Numbered from the stretch's first letter, positions 42,665-52,189 are shown. The stretch: DNA of 64,000 nt from Bacteroidales bacterium (GCA_022009815.1 CP091725.1:1178001-1242000), one strand, 5' to 3'. Notes: generated by a model not told the origin, from the sequence alone. Numbers and translations: made by a program.

Positions 42665-44152
42665 ATGGAAAAATCGTTCAGGAGTCATTTGTCAGCGGCA
42701 GTGGCGCTGCTTTTGACGGTGTTTGTGTTCGCATCGTGTTCCGATAGCCCGTCGGATTTGGTGAACTATGTGCCTAAGGAGTCAAAGGCTGTGATGGTGT
42801 TCAAGCCTGGCGACCTTGCGAAAAAAGGAAATCTGGAGAAGTATGTGAAGAAGTTCCCGAAAGAGAAGTTTGGAGAGGCGGCTGAGTTCATAAAAACGTG
42901 TATGAAAGGCGATAGCGGCATCGACATGGAGCAGATGGTGATGTTTGAATACGAAGGTGACGGCTACCTGTCGTTTGTCATCAGCGACGAGAGCAAGTTT
43001 GAGAAACTGGATCTTGTAGCCGACAACACGACCAAAGGCGAGTCGGGCGGGTTGACAACCTATGAGGCCGACAGCGACGCGCCTTCTGTGGTGGTCGACG
43101 GCAGTAAGGCTTGGCTTTGCCCGAAAAATCTGGACGATGCCATCGACGCGGTGAAGACATTCATTGCCCTTGACAAGGAGAAGTCGGTGGCTGAGGCTCC
43201 AGGTTTTGCCGACAACATGAGCGACGGCGACATGAACATATATATCAACATGGAGGAAATCATGTCGATGGGCGGCGGAATGACCGAGCAGATGATGAAT
43301 AAGGAAATGTCGAGATACGGGCTGTCGCTTGACGACATGAATATCAAGGAATATTTCGACAGCCATATCTATCTGACGGTGCTTTTTGAGAAAGACAAAC
43401 TTTCTGTGAAGTGCAAATGCTTGGACGGCAAGGGCGAGAACATCGTTTCAAAGGTCGTTGGCAACAAAACGATTGACACCGGAATGCTCAAGTTCTTTGA
43501 CAAGTCGACCACGATGGTCTATGCGTCGGTGATTCCCGACTATGTCAAGAAGATGTACTCAAACCTTATCGAGAGCACAATCTACGACGAGACACAGAAG
43601 GCGATAGTTGAGGAAATCTTCAAAAACCTCGACGACAACGTGGCTTTTGGTATCTCAATCTCAGGAAACCTGACAACAAAAGTAGAGTCGGAATGGGGCA
43701 GCTATGATAAATTCAACCAGAAGTCAATCAATGGCACAATGGTGGCAAAATGCAAGAAGAGTCTGGAAGCTGATGTTGCCACGCTCGCGTCGATACTCGG
43801 CCTGCCGATAGCGACCGACGGTTCGGTGTCGTTTCCTATCGACAGCGAGACCACAGTGCGCATCAAGAGCGAGGGTAATTATCTCGTTGTTTCCACAACT
43901 GCCGCTCCGTCGCAGCCTCTTGCCGACCCGGGAATGTTTGGCGGCAAGTCGGCGGCAATGTTTGTCAACCTGTCGAAGACATCGCCAGCGGCGCAAAGCA
44001 TCAAGCGCGCCTTTGGCATCGACCTCGACCTTACTGCAATCAGTTATTCAGACAAGCAGGACAACTTGTTTGAACTGAAGGTGAACAACAACAAACAGGA
44101 CAACGTGCTTGCCTATCTCGTAGACCTTGTGCTGAAGGTTTCAGAGATTTAG
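42665..44152 (+). CDS. DUF4836-like lipoprotein
   Basis: A 495-residue protein with a lipoprotein signal (VFVFASCSDS). The body begins LVNYVPKESKAVMVFKPGDL, the opening of Bacteroidetes DUF4836 proteins, and continues with repeated mixed alpha/beta segments (MNIYINMEEIMSMGG, VAFGISISGNLTTK). Function is unknown; these proteins are periplasmic or surface lipoproteins. It stands alone between a good promoter and a strong terminator. Confidence 0.8.
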   Translation: MEKSFRSHLSAAVALLLTVFVFASCSDSPSDLVNYVPKESKAVMVFKPGDLAKKGNLEKYVKKFPKEKFGEAAEFIKTCMKGDSGIDMEQMVMFEYEGDGYLSFVISDESKFEKLDLVADNTTKGESGGLTTYEADSDAPSVVVDGSKAWLCPKNLDDAIDAVKTFIALDKEKSVAEAPGFADNMSDGDMNIYINMEEIMSMGGGMTEQMMNKEMSRYGLSLDDMNIKEYFDSHIYLTVLFEKDKLSVKCKCLDGKGENIVSKVVGNKTIDTGMLKFFDKSTTMVYASVIPDYVKKMYSNLIESTIYDETQKAIVEEIFKNLDDNVAFGISISGNLTTKVESEWGSYDKFNQKSINGTMVAKCKKSLEADVATLASILGLPIATDGSVSFPIDSETTVRIKSEGNYLVVSTTAAPSQPLADPGMFGGKSAAMFVNLSKTSPAAQSIKRAFGIDLDLTAISYSDKQDNLFELKVNNNKQDNVLAYLVDLVLKVSEI

Positions 44153-44177
44153 CATACAGTGCAGACTGTTGATAAAT

Positions 44178-44217
44178 CGGTATGCGTTGGAAAAACCGGA
44201 CGCATACCGATTTTTTT
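44178..44217 (+). terminator. Terminator of the DUF4836-like gene
   Basis: CGGTATGCG (44178-44186) pairs exactly with CGCATACCG (44201-44209), followed by a T-rich tract. Confidence 0.85.
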
Positions 44218-44238
44218 ACTTTTTAAAAGCGAAAAAAG

Positions 44239-44269
44239 TTTGGATAAGCAAGTAAAATTAATAATTTTG
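44239..44269 (+). promoter_or_regulatory. Promoter of the LytTR-FHA-caspase genes
   Basis: TTTG at 44239-44242, a 19-bp spacer and TAATTTTG at 44262-44269. It is the first promoter of the signalling cluster. Confidence 0.7.
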
Positions 44270-44331
44270 CAATTGAAACCTTTTTAAAAGGGGTGTCATA
44301 GAAATCGTTGACTAATCAAAAACGAAGGATT

Positions 44332-44700
44332 ATGCTGAAATTGTGTATCAATTCGCGCGACGAACTGTTTGTGCTCGATCTTGACAAGGTGGCATACATA
44401 CAAGCGAGCGGAAATTACTCGCGTATCGTCTATATCGGCGGAATGCAGATGATGATAACGCTTGGACTGTCGAAATTGGAGGGAATGATAAAGATGATTG
44501 TTCCGAAAGACCGCCGGAGCTCGTTTGTGCGACTTGGACGCAGCCTGCTTGTCAACCAAACCTATCTGACCCACATCAATGTGTTGAAGCAGCGGCTGAC
44601 GCTGTCCGACAATCAGGAGCATTCCTATGTGCTCGACGTGCCGAAAGCATTGTTGAAGGCATATAAGGACTTGATTAGAAAGTTTCGCCGAGAGAATTAA
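44332..44700 (+). CDS. LytTR-type DNA-binding regulator without a receiver domain
   Basis: A 122-residue protein consisting almost only of a LytTR domain (DKVAYIQASGNYSRIVYIGG, FVRLGRSLLVNQTYLTHIN, VPKALLKAYKDLIRKF). It lacks the usual receiver domain, so its activity must be set another way. It is the first gene after the promoter and lies 22 bp before the FHA gene, so it may regulate the cluster (inference). ATG 44332 fits the domain start; an earlier in-frame TTG at 44308 exists. Confidence 0.85.
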   Translation: MLKLCINSRDELFVLDLDKVAYIQASGNYSRIVYIGGMQMMITLGLSKLEGMIKMIVPKDRRSSFVRLGRSLLVNQTYLTHINVLKQRLTLSDNQEHSYVLDVPKALLKAYKDLIRKFRREN

Positions 44701-44722
44701 AAACAAAGAGGAGTAGACCGTT

Positions 44723-45354
44723 ATGACAAAGATTATCATAGGCAAACAGGGCGACCAGAAGTTTCCGATAAAGAATGCGGGAGTCAGTCGCCAGCATGCA
44801 AGTATCACCATAGAGGGCGGACATTGGATTCTTGAGGATCTGGACTCGACCAACGGCACGTTTGTGCGCGACGACAATGGCTTGTATCAGCGGGTGAGCC
44901 GCGTGGAGATAAAAGAAGACACGATGGTGCGGCTGGGCGACGAGAGCAGCAACGGCTATGCGTTTATGGCTCACCATGTGGTGGAGGACGACCCTGAGAA
45001 CTACGCCTATGAGTTCGCTCGGCTTGCGGAATGGCGCGACCGGTTCAAGAAAGAGCGTGAGCGTTGCCAGGCGGCGCAGCGCAACCGTGGGCTGGTGCAG
45101 ATATTGATTTCTGTGGTGGTTATCGCCGTGTCGTATATGCCATTCCTTTCGGAGCAGCCACGACTCCAGCTGATGGTGATGCGCATTGGCATGCTGCTGC
45201 CTCCTGTCTACATTTCTTTGCCTCGGGCAAAAACAAGATGCAGCGCATCTACGACCGTCAGCAGCGCATACTTGTGTGTCCGCGCTGCGGACGTCCGCTC
45301 ACCGATTATGAGATTACGAAACAGATGTGCATGACGTGTAAGGCACATTCATAA
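44723..45354 (+). CDS. FHA-domain membrane protein with a C-terminal zinc ribbon, frameshifted
   Basis: About 210 residues. The FHA domain occupies residues 1-95 with the phosphothreonine-reading core VSRQHASITIEGG and LDSTNGTFV. A basic linker and two hydrophobic segments (GLVQILISVVVIAVSYMPFL, LMVMRIGMLLPPVYIFF) follow, and a zinc ribbon ends the protein (CPRCGRP ... CMTC). The frame breaks at the TTT of 45213-45215; one added T joins PPVYI to FFASGKNK. FHA domains bind phospho-Thr, so it is a plausible reader of the kinase encoded at 49285. Confidence 0.85.
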
Positions 45355-45378
45355 GAATCATAAAAGAATATTTATGCT

Positions 45379-46128
45379 ATGAGAAAGAAAATCACAATCA
45401 TCCTGATGCTGGCGTTGTTTATGCTGGTATCCGCGCCCGTCTCGGCGCGCACTTTCGTGTTGTCGATCGGCATCGCCGACTATGATGGCGACGAGCACGA
45501 CTTGCAGCGCAGCGGTCAGGACGCCATCAAATTCAGTGACGTCATGAAGACGCAGACCAAAGACGTGGTCACGCTGACAAGCCGCAACGCCACGCGTGAA
45601 AATGTGATTGTGGCCCTTGCCGCAGTGTGCAGCAAAGCCAAGGAGGGCGACCGCATTGTGTTTTTCTACAGCGGACACGGCGCGGATGGATGCATCGTGG
45701 CAACCGATATGAAGCCGGTGAACTACAGCGAGATGATGCAGCTGTTTTCGGCTTCGAAGGCAAAGGAAATCGTATGCTTCTTCGATGCCTGCTTCTCCGG
45801 CACGATAGCGCAGGATGTGCGTTCGTCAGACAAGGATATCGTGTTTTTCCTGTCGAGCCGTCCCGACGAGATGTCGCAAGAAGACTCTGGATGGATTGGC
45901 GCGGGCTATCTGACACAGGCTTTGCTGAAAGGCATCCGTGGAATGGCCGACACCGACCATAATAAGGAAGTGACTGTAATGGAGCTGTTTAAATATATTT
46001 ACAAGGACGTGACGGCGCGTGTGGAGAAGCGCAACTCAAACGCTCCCGACGACCGCTACAAGGTTAGACAGCATCCGCAACTTGTTGCTGCCAAGCGTTC
46101 TTACAACATGGTGCTGACAAAATGGTAG
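45379..46128 (+). CDS. Secreted caspase-like (peptidase C14) protease
   Basis: A 249-residue protein. Signal peptide to about residue 23 (LMLALFMLVSAPVSA). The caspase-hemoglobinase fold follows directly, with the catalytic His100 in FFYSGHGADG and Cys138 in CFFDACFSG. Both catalytic residues are intact, so activity is likely, probably against Arg/Lys or Asp sites. Export makes it a periplasmic or surface enzyme. It lies 24 bp after the FHA gene and in front of a second promoter, within a cluster of phospho-signalling genes. Related proteases appear in bacterial defence and cell-death modules, but its role here is unproven. Confidence 0.88.
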   Translation: MRKKITIILMLALFMLVSAPVSARTFVLSIGIADYDGDEHDLQRSGQDAIKFSDVMKTQTKDVVTLTSRNATRENVIVALAAVCSKAKEGDRIVFFYSGHGADGCIVATDMKPVNYSEMMQLFSASKAKEIVCFFDACFSGTIAQDVRSSDKDIVFFLSSRPDEMSQEDSGWIGAGYLTQALLKGIRGMADTDHNKEVTVMELFKYIYKDVTARVEKRNSNAPDDRYKVRQHPQLVAAKRSYNMVLTKW

Positions 46129-46207
46129 GCACACGAAGTCTGTTCGACAGAGAAATGTGCCATTTCGTCAAAAAAACTGCCGTGTTCAAACAGTATGGCC
46201 CGAAACG

Positions 46208-46240
46208 TTTGCAAAACGCCGTTGCCGACGCTTAACTTTG
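46208..46240 (+). promoter_or_regulatory. Internal promoter of the kinase/phosphatase operon
   Basis: TTTG at 46208-46211, a 21-bp spacer and TAACTTTG at 46233-46240, 24 bp before the ATG at 46265. Confidence 0.65.
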
Positions 46241-46264
46241 TGACAGAAACAAAAACCAAATGTT

Positions 46265-47029
46265 ATGGAAACCAAGAAACTAAAATTTCAGACTGTTGCA
46301 GCAGGCAACCAGGGAACAGTAGACGCAACGATTGTTGAGGGTGAGAACAAAGAAAACAACGCTGCGAAAACAGCGGGTATGGCAGCCGCAGGCATCGCTG
46401 CCGGTGCCGCCGTCGGCTATGCTGGTTATGAGGTTTATCAGCAATTCGCGGGTACGGTAGAGGCAGAACCGATGACTGCCGACGAGGCGCTCGACGCCGT
46501 TGCCGGACTTACAGCCGACAACACTGTCACCGAACCGGTGGTCGAGGCACAGCCGGAACCTGTCGTGGCAGCCGAACCGGTGGCTGAGACACAGCCTGCA
46601 GCCACAACGCAGCACACGACGACAACGGAAACGACGGTGAACCCCGACGATGTTTCAGACGAGATTCTTGCAGCCGACATCATTGACCCTACCGATGCCC
46701 AGGCTTCCGACTTCCCGTTTGAGGTGGGCGAGATTGCACAGGTCTACAACGTGAACGGAGAACTTGAGACAACCACTACAATTACAGCCGAAGACGGCAC
46801 GGAAATGGTGCTTGTCGACGTAAACGGCGACCAGATGTTTGACGTGGCGCGTGACGCTTACGGAAACGAGGTTGAACTCGGTGTGGTGTCGACCGTCAGC
46901 GACATGGAGATGCTCCACGCCCAGCAGCAAGGCGACACAACAGGCTATCTTGCCGCTTCCGACACCGATCCGATGCCTGACGACAACTCTTTCGAAGCCG
47001 ATATTATCGACCCAACTACTCTTGGATAA
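46265..47029 (+). CDS. Thr/Glu/Ala-rich single-pass membrane protein
   Basis: A 254-residue protein. A glycine-zipper membrane segment lies near residues 38-57 (AAGIAAGAAVGYAGYEVY). A long low-complexity Thr/Ala/Pro/Glu region (TTQHTTTTETTV) follows, and the octapeptide-like EADIIDPT / AADIIDPT occurs twice, once mid-protein and once at the very C-terminus. A compact middle domain (EIAQVYNVNGELETTT, LVDVNGDQMFDVARDAYG) lies between. No family is recognised. Thr-rich tails next to FHA, PP2C and kinase genes are typical phosphorylation targets, so it may be the substrate (inference). Confidence 0.7.
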   Translation: METKKLKFQTVAAGNQGTVDATIVEGENKENNAAKTAGMAAAGIAAGAAVGYAGYEVYQQFAGTVEAEPMTADEALDAVAGLTADNTVTEPVVEAQPEPVVAAEPVAETQPAATTQHTTTTETTVNPDDVSDEILAADIIDPTDAQASDFPFEVGEIAQVYNVNGELETTTTITAEDGTEMVLVDVNGDQMFDVARDAYGNEVELGVVSTVSDMEMLHAQQQGDTTGYLAASDTDPMPDDNSFEADIIDPTTLG

Positions 47030-47037
47030 AACCATCT

Positions 47038-47799
47038 ATGGACAACGAAAATCAGACTATACTTGTAACATGCCCGGAGTGTAAAAAGCAGATGCGTATG
47101 CGCAATCCGCAAACTCCGGGTGTTTATAAAATAACATGCCCGTTCTGCGGCAAGCCGTTTCCAGTGAAGATTGTAGACAGCAACAAGCAGCCGGAGCCTG
47201 CGCCGCAGCCTGCACCCAAACCGGCTCCACAGCCAGCCGACAACGCGCCTGTGGTGGAGCAATTCTGCTCCAGCTGCGGCATGAAGCTGCGCATCCGCAA
47301 CCCGCAGCCCGGACAGCACAATGTGCGCTGCCCGAAATGCCAGAGCGTGCAGACTTATGTCTACGAAGCGGCTAATGGAGAGGGCGAAAACACCGAGACA
47401 CGTCCGGTAGAAAAGGTCAACAAGACCAAGCCGGTGCAGAAAAATTTCAATATCTGTCGTGGATGCCTCGTGCAGAAACGCGGACATTTCCGCTCCGACC
47501 GTATTTTTGAGCTGGCGGGAAAAGAAACCATCGTAGGGCGTCAGGACACCGACGCTCCATGTGACGTGATGGTCGACGACCCGACAATGAGCCGCCGCTC
47601 GATAAGCATCACTGCCGAGACAAAATCGGCGGGAATCATCTATAAACTCACTGTGCTCAACGCCACTAACAAGGTGAAGCACAACGGTAGAGCTTTGAGC
47701 GCCGGCATGGGAGAGTATCTCGAGTTTGGCGACACCATCGTGCTCGGCCGCACCACATTCAAGTTTGAAAGCACCGAATCAAGAATCTTAGAAATTTAA
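47038..47799 (+). CDS. Double zinc-ribbon protein with C-terminal FHA domain
   Basis: A 253-residue cytoplasmic protein. Two zinc ribbons are visible: CPECKKQMRMRNP ... CPFCGKPF and CSSCGMKLRIRNP ... CPKC. They are joined by a Pro/Gln/Ala-rich linker (residues 52-72). A C-terminal FHA domain follows (ETIVGRQDTDAPCDVMVDD, LNATNKVKHNGRAL, LGRTTFKF). The usual SRxH is SRRS here, so phosphopeptide binding may differ. It lies 8 bp after the Thr-rich gene and 4 bp before the PP2C gene. Confidence 0.85.
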   Translation: MDNENQTILVTCPECKKQMRMRNPQTPGVYKITCPFCGKPFPVKIVDSNKQPEPAPQPAPKPAPQPADNAPVVEQFCSSCGMKLRIRNPQPGQHNVRCPKCQSVQTYVYEAANGEGENTETRPVEKVNKTKPVQKNFNICRGCLVQKRGHFRSDRIFELAGKETIVGRQDTDAPCDVMVDDPTMSRRSISITAETKSAGIIYKLTVLNATNKVKHNGRALSAGMGEYLEFGDTIVLGRTTFKFESTESRILEI

Positions 47800-47803
47800 G
47801 GAT

Positions 47804-49283
47804 ATGGACATACGATTGAATCAACCATACTCATTTACGCAACTCGGGCGGCGCACCAACCAGGAGGATTCGCGCTATCCCGACTGCGACACGCCGAAAG
47901 ACCCGCAACCGTTTTTCGTGGTCTGCGACGGCGTAGGGGGAAATGAAAAAGGAGAAGTGGCAAGCCGCACCGTCTGCGACGCATTCGGGAAGGCGCTTGC
48001 GGGTAGGGATTGGTCGTGTCCGTTCTCTGTCCGTGACTTTGAGCAGGCTCTCGACTTCGCTTTCAACGAACTGCAGCGCGTATCGACGCCTGAGAACAAG
48101 GGTATGGCTACAACGCTCACGTTTGTGGCATTCCATTCCGACGGCTGTTTCATCGCCCATATCGGCGACAGCCGCGTGTACTATGTGCGCCCGGGCAGCG
48201 GCATTGTCTACCGCACCGACGACCATTCGCTGGTCAACGCCCTTGTGCGTGCCGGCGTGATAACGGAGAAGGAGGCGGAAACGCATCCCGACCGCAACGT
48301 GATTACGCGTTCGGTGTGTGTGCCCGACGCAGAGCAGGAGCGTTCGGCAGCAACAACGGTCAACATCACCGATGTGCGTCCGGGTGATTATGTGTTTATG
48401 TGCTCCGACGGCGTGTTGAAGAATCTTAGTGACGATATGCTTGTCGAAATCCTCGGCAAACCGGCTTCCGACGCTGAAAAATGTGCCCGGATAGCTGCGA
48501 TGAGTGTGGACAGCGACGACAACAATACGGCATATCTTGTCAGTGTCGACAGTGTGGCTGGGGCGTTGCCGGTGGAGCCGCAGACTGCCACGCGCATAGT
48601 GACGCCGGCAGAAGCGCGTCCGGCTGGCGGATACACGAAAAAGAAAAAGACGCCGATGGGCGCTGTGATTGCCGCCGCTGTGGTTCTTGCGATATTGATT
48701 GTTGCCGCTGTGGTTGTGTTCTCGGGCTTGAAAGGCGGTGAGGACAAGGAGAATGTGGAGAAAGCATCGGAGGAGAAGACCGAAATGCTGTCGGAAAAAC
48801 AAGGAATGGCTACGGCTCCGAGCTTCAAGGGCGATATGCAGAAATTCATCAACGACAACCTGCGCTATCCGGCTGACGCCACAAAGGAAGGCACGGTTGA
48901 GGTGCGTTTCAAGATAGAGGAAGACGGAACGACCGACGATGTTGAGGTGGTAAAGGGCGTTGACCCGGCTATCGACAAAGAGGCGGTGCGCCTGTGCAAG
49001 ATGATGCGTTTCGAGCCGGCGCGCAATGCCGACGGCACTCCGGAGGAGGTGGCCTACAGCCAAAATCACGTTCCGCCGTCCGGCAGCCAAACAGCCTGCC
49101 GTACAGACCAAAAAGCAGGGTCAGGACGGCTCGGTGAAGACTCAGACGCAGACACAGGAACAGGAGCAAGTGTCGCCTGAAGAGGCATTGAAACGCAAGG
49201 AAGAGCAGAGAAAGAAACGCGAGGCGGAGGCTGAGCGTCGGAAGATAGAAAAATTGGCTGGACAGCCGTTGCAGAGCATCTAA
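47804..49283 (+). CDS. PP2C-type protein phosphatase with membrane segment and TonB C-terminal domain, frameshifted
   Basis: About 493 codons. PP2C domain (about 1-250): FFVVCDGVGGNEKGEVAS, CFIAHIGDSRVYY, MCSDGVLKNL and DNNTAYLV hold the metal-binding Asp residues. A membrane segment (VIAAAVVLAILIVAAVVVF) near residue 290 is followed by a TonB-type C-terminal domain (NLRYPADATKEGTVEVRF to MMRFEPARN) and a charged Gln/Glu/Lys tail. The frame breaks at the AAAA of 49062-49065; removing one base restores KITFRRP and the tail. PP2C dephosphorylates Ser/Thr, probably opposing the kinase encoded 1 bp downstream. Confidence 0.88.
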
Positions 49284-49284
49284 G

Positions 49285-50544
49285 ATGGACAAAGAGGATT
49301 TTAAGTATGCGTTGCCTGTAGGCACGTTGTTGCGAAGTCCCAACCGGGAATACCGCATCGAGAAAGTGCTTGGTGTGGGCGGTTTCGGCATAACCTACAA
49401 GGTGTCGGCGACGCTGGTCTACCAGAATGTGCCCATCTTCACATATTTCGCCGTAAAGGAGCATTTCCTGAAAGACGCCTGCGAGCGCGATGCCGGGTCG
49501 GCGGGTGTGGTGTATTCGCGTCCGTCGAAGGCGCGCGTGGAGGAGAGCCGCAAGGACTTCCTGTCGGAGGCTGAGCGTCTGAATGCCTTGAGCGGGCAGG
49601 TGGACAATATTGTGCCTGTCAGCGAGGTGTTTGAGGCAAACAACACGGTCTACTATGTGATGGAATATCTCAACGGCGGCTCGCTGAGCGACATTGTGAA
49701 GGCTGGCGGACCGCTGCCCGAGCAGCGTGCGCTTGAAATAATCGAGCCGGTTGCAAGGGCTGTGGCGTTTCTGCACAGTCATCGCATCAACCATCTCGAC
49801 ATAAAGCCCGACAACATAATGTTTAAGACTACGCCCGACGGCTCGAAAATACCGGTAATCATCGATTTCGGCTTGGCGAAGCATTATGACGGCAACGGGC
49901 GTCCCACGTCGACGGTGCGTGTGCAGGGCTGCAGCGACGGCTATGCTCCGGTGGAGCAATATGCCGGACTCAACACGTTTGTGCCGCAAGCCGATGTCTA
50001 CGCTCTCGGTGCCACGCTCTATTATATGCTTGTGGGCAAGGATCCGGCAATCGCCACTGAGCAGACTTCGGCGGGCATTGTGCAGTCGCTGCCCAAGACG
50101 CTGGACAGATCGGTGGTCAACGCCATTGTCGGGGCGATGCAGCAGAATCGTGCCGACCGAACGCCTTCGGTGGAGGCTTTTCTCGCGTCTCTTCACGATG
50201 GCGGCGAAGCCGTTTGCGAGGTGGATGCCGACACTGCGCCGACTCGCATAATCGCAGCCGGGCGTAAAAGCCGGAAACCGTTGTGGATTGTGCTGGCGTC
50301 GGTTGCAGCCGCGATTGCCGTGGCGGCAGCGGTGATGCTTGTGCTCGACAAGAAAGGCAACAGTTACGGTCTGCGCGACGGAGAATATGAATATATTGAC
50401 GAGCTTGGCGCAATGGTCTGCGACAGCGTGGTTTCCGATTCCGTTGTGTATTATGGCGATGAAGCTGTGGTGACCGACACGGTTGCGCCTGTTGATGACT
50501 ATTATGACGAACCTGCCGCCGCCGACACGGCTGCGGAATGGTAG
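49285..50544 (+). CDS. Membrane-anchored eukaryote-like Ser/Thr protein kinase
   Basis: A 419-residue kinase. Gly-rich loop LGVGGFGITYKV (29-40), ATP-binding Lys58 in FAVKEHF, catalytic HLDIKPDNIMF (Asp172, Lys174) and DFG at 194-196 are intact. The usual HRD is HLD. A membrane segment near 335-355 (WIVLASVAAAIAVAAAVMLV) leads to a short acidic, Tyr-rich extracytoplasmic tail. It follows the PP2C gene by 1 bp and precedes the Sel1 gene by 16 bp. With the two FHA proteins it completes a writer, eraser and reader set. The tail is too short for a PASTA sensor, so the signal is unknown. Confidence 0.92.
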   Translation: MDKEDFKYALPVGTLLRSPNREYRIEKVLGVGGFGITYKVSATLVYQNVPIFTYFAVKEHFLKDACERDAGSAGVVYSRPSKARVEESRKDFLSEAERLNALSGQVDNIVPVSEVFEANNTVYYVMEYLNGGSLSDIVKAGGPLPEQRALEIIEPVARAVAFLHSHRINHLDIKPDNIMFKTTPDGSKIPVIIDFGLAKHYDGNGRPTSTVRVQGCSDGYAPVEQYAGLNTFVPQADVYALGATLYYMLVGKDPAIATEQTSAGIVQSLPKTLDRSVVNAIVGAMQQNRADRTPSVEAFLASLHDGGEAVCEVDADTAPTRIIAAGRKSRKPLWIVLASVAAAIAVAAAVMLVLDKKGNSYGLRDGEYEYIDELGAMVCDSVVSDSVVYYGDEAVVTDTVAPVDDYYDEPAAADTAAEW

Positions 50545-50560
50545 AAAAAGACTGGAAAGA

Positions 50561-52173
50561 ATGAAAAAAACGTTGATTTTTACGATATGCGCGGCCCTTG
50601 CCGCGGGAATGGCTCTCGCAACGCAGCCCAACGCAGTGCTGCAAAAAGCACAGGAGGGCGACGCAGCATCGCAGAATGCCGTTGGCGAGTGGTGCTACAA
50701 CGGCACAAACGGGATGAAGCGCGACTACGGGCAGGCGTTGCAATGGTGGGCGAAGGCTGCCAAGCAGGGCGATGTAAAGGCTGTGGGCAATATGGGAATG
50801 TGCTATCGCTACGGATACGGCATCGACAGGGACTCGCTGAAGGCCACTCGGCTGTATCTGAAATCAATACGCGACGGAAACGACTCGTTGATGACTGCCG
50901 TTGAGGCGGCGGCTCAGCGCGGCGGACTGTTTGACGGCATCGTGACAGCGTTGGCTTACAAGACGGGAAACGGCGTGAAGCGCGACGGGGCGAAAGCCGT
51001 GCAGTATTTCCAGATGGCCGCCGAGGGCGGTTCGGTCGACGCACAGCGTGAATATGCCTTAATCTGTCTGAATACAGGACGACAGCCCGACGCTTTGGAA
51101 TGGTTTGCGAAAGCGGCGGAGCAGGGCGACTTGTCGGCTACGTATTTCTGCGGAATGATGAAGATGAAAGGTCTTGGCGGAGAGGAAAACCACGTGGAGG
51201 GCTTGGAGTTTCTTGAGAAAGCCGCTTCGGGCAATTTCCCACAGGCGTGCTACGACCTTAGCCTGCGCTATGCCGCCGGCGACGGTGTGGAGCCCGACTC
51301 GTTGAAGGCTGCCGACTATCTGCGGCGCGCCGCGGTGCTCGGATCGCATCGTGCGCAGTGGGACTATGCCGTTGCCTTCCGCGACGGAACGGGTCCGGAG
51401 CGCAGCTACTGCATGGCTATGGCTTGGATGGCCATCGCCGCCGACCAGGGTTATGTGGCAGACTTCAAGAAACCTACTGCGACAAGAAAAACCCCGACAA
51501 TTCGGCGTTTTTCTACTACCTGAAAGGCAATGCCTATTTGTATAAGCAGGACTACGACAAGGCGCTTGAATGCTTTGAGCATCTTGTGACGATGGATATC
51601 CCCGAGGGGCTGACAATGAAAGCGTTGACCCTTGTGAAAAAGGAGGGCGGACGCCTTGAGCCGTCGACACGCGAGCAGTGTGTGGGCTACCTGAAGGCGG
51701 CGTCGGTGCGCGACGTGTCGGCGAAAGCGTTGCTTGCGTATGTCTATACGCTTGGCTCCGACGATTTGAGCGGCGAGGAGGCCGACGAGTGTGTGTCGCT
51801 GCTTCAGCAAGCCTCCGAGGCACGTTTCCCGAAGGCTCTCAACACACTCGGAATAATGTATAACAGCATTGGCAAGGACTACTTCGCGCAGGCGGCTGCA
51901 TGCTTTGCGGCGGCTTGCGAGGAAGGAATGATTGAGCAGGAGCCGGCTGCCGTCTATGCAAAATATCTCAGAGAGGGGCTTGGCGGTGTGGCTGTCGACA
52001 AGAAGAAAGCCGCGGAGGTGGAGAAGATGGCACTTAAACCCGACTATCAGGACCGTCTGATGAAACTCGTTGCCGACACATGGCTTGCCGACGAGGAAAC
52101 ACAGCAACCGCCGGTCGACACATTTGTCAACCCGACTCCGGAAACCACTGTCGACACAACAGTTGATATGTGA
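50561..52173 (+). CDS. Exported Sel1-repeat protein, frameshifted
   Basis: About 537 residues. Signal peptide MKKTLIFTICAALAAGMALA. The body is a run of Sel1/TPR-like helical repeats with the typical A-x-W-x-x-x-A-A-x-Q-G pattern: ALQWWAKAAKQGDVKAVGNMG, ALEWFAKAAEQGDL, AMAWMAIAADQGY. The C-terminus is a Thr/Pro-rich tail (VDTFVNPTPETTVDTTVDM). One G is missing near 51468; adding it joins VADFK to ETYCDKKNPDNS. Sel1 repeats build scaffolds for signalling complexes. Like the caspase-like protein it is exported, so both could act in the periplasm. Confidence 0.85.
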
Positions 52174-52189
52174 TTGGAGTCATCCAATC
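52172..52189. terminator. Short hairpin at the end of the kinase operon
   Basis: GATTGGA (52172-52178) pairs exactly with TCCAATC (52183-52189) around a GTCA loop. There is no T tract, so terminator function is only possible. Confidence 0.35.

Noticed and set aside
47831..49111. 426-codon minus-strand open frame
   Set aside because: It is antisense to the PP2C gene, with His/Arg-rich composition typical of the reverse reading of a GC-rich gene.
49066..50631. 521-codon minus-strand open frame
   Set aside because: It is antisense to the Ser/Thr kinase, whose catalytic motifs are complete on the plus strand.
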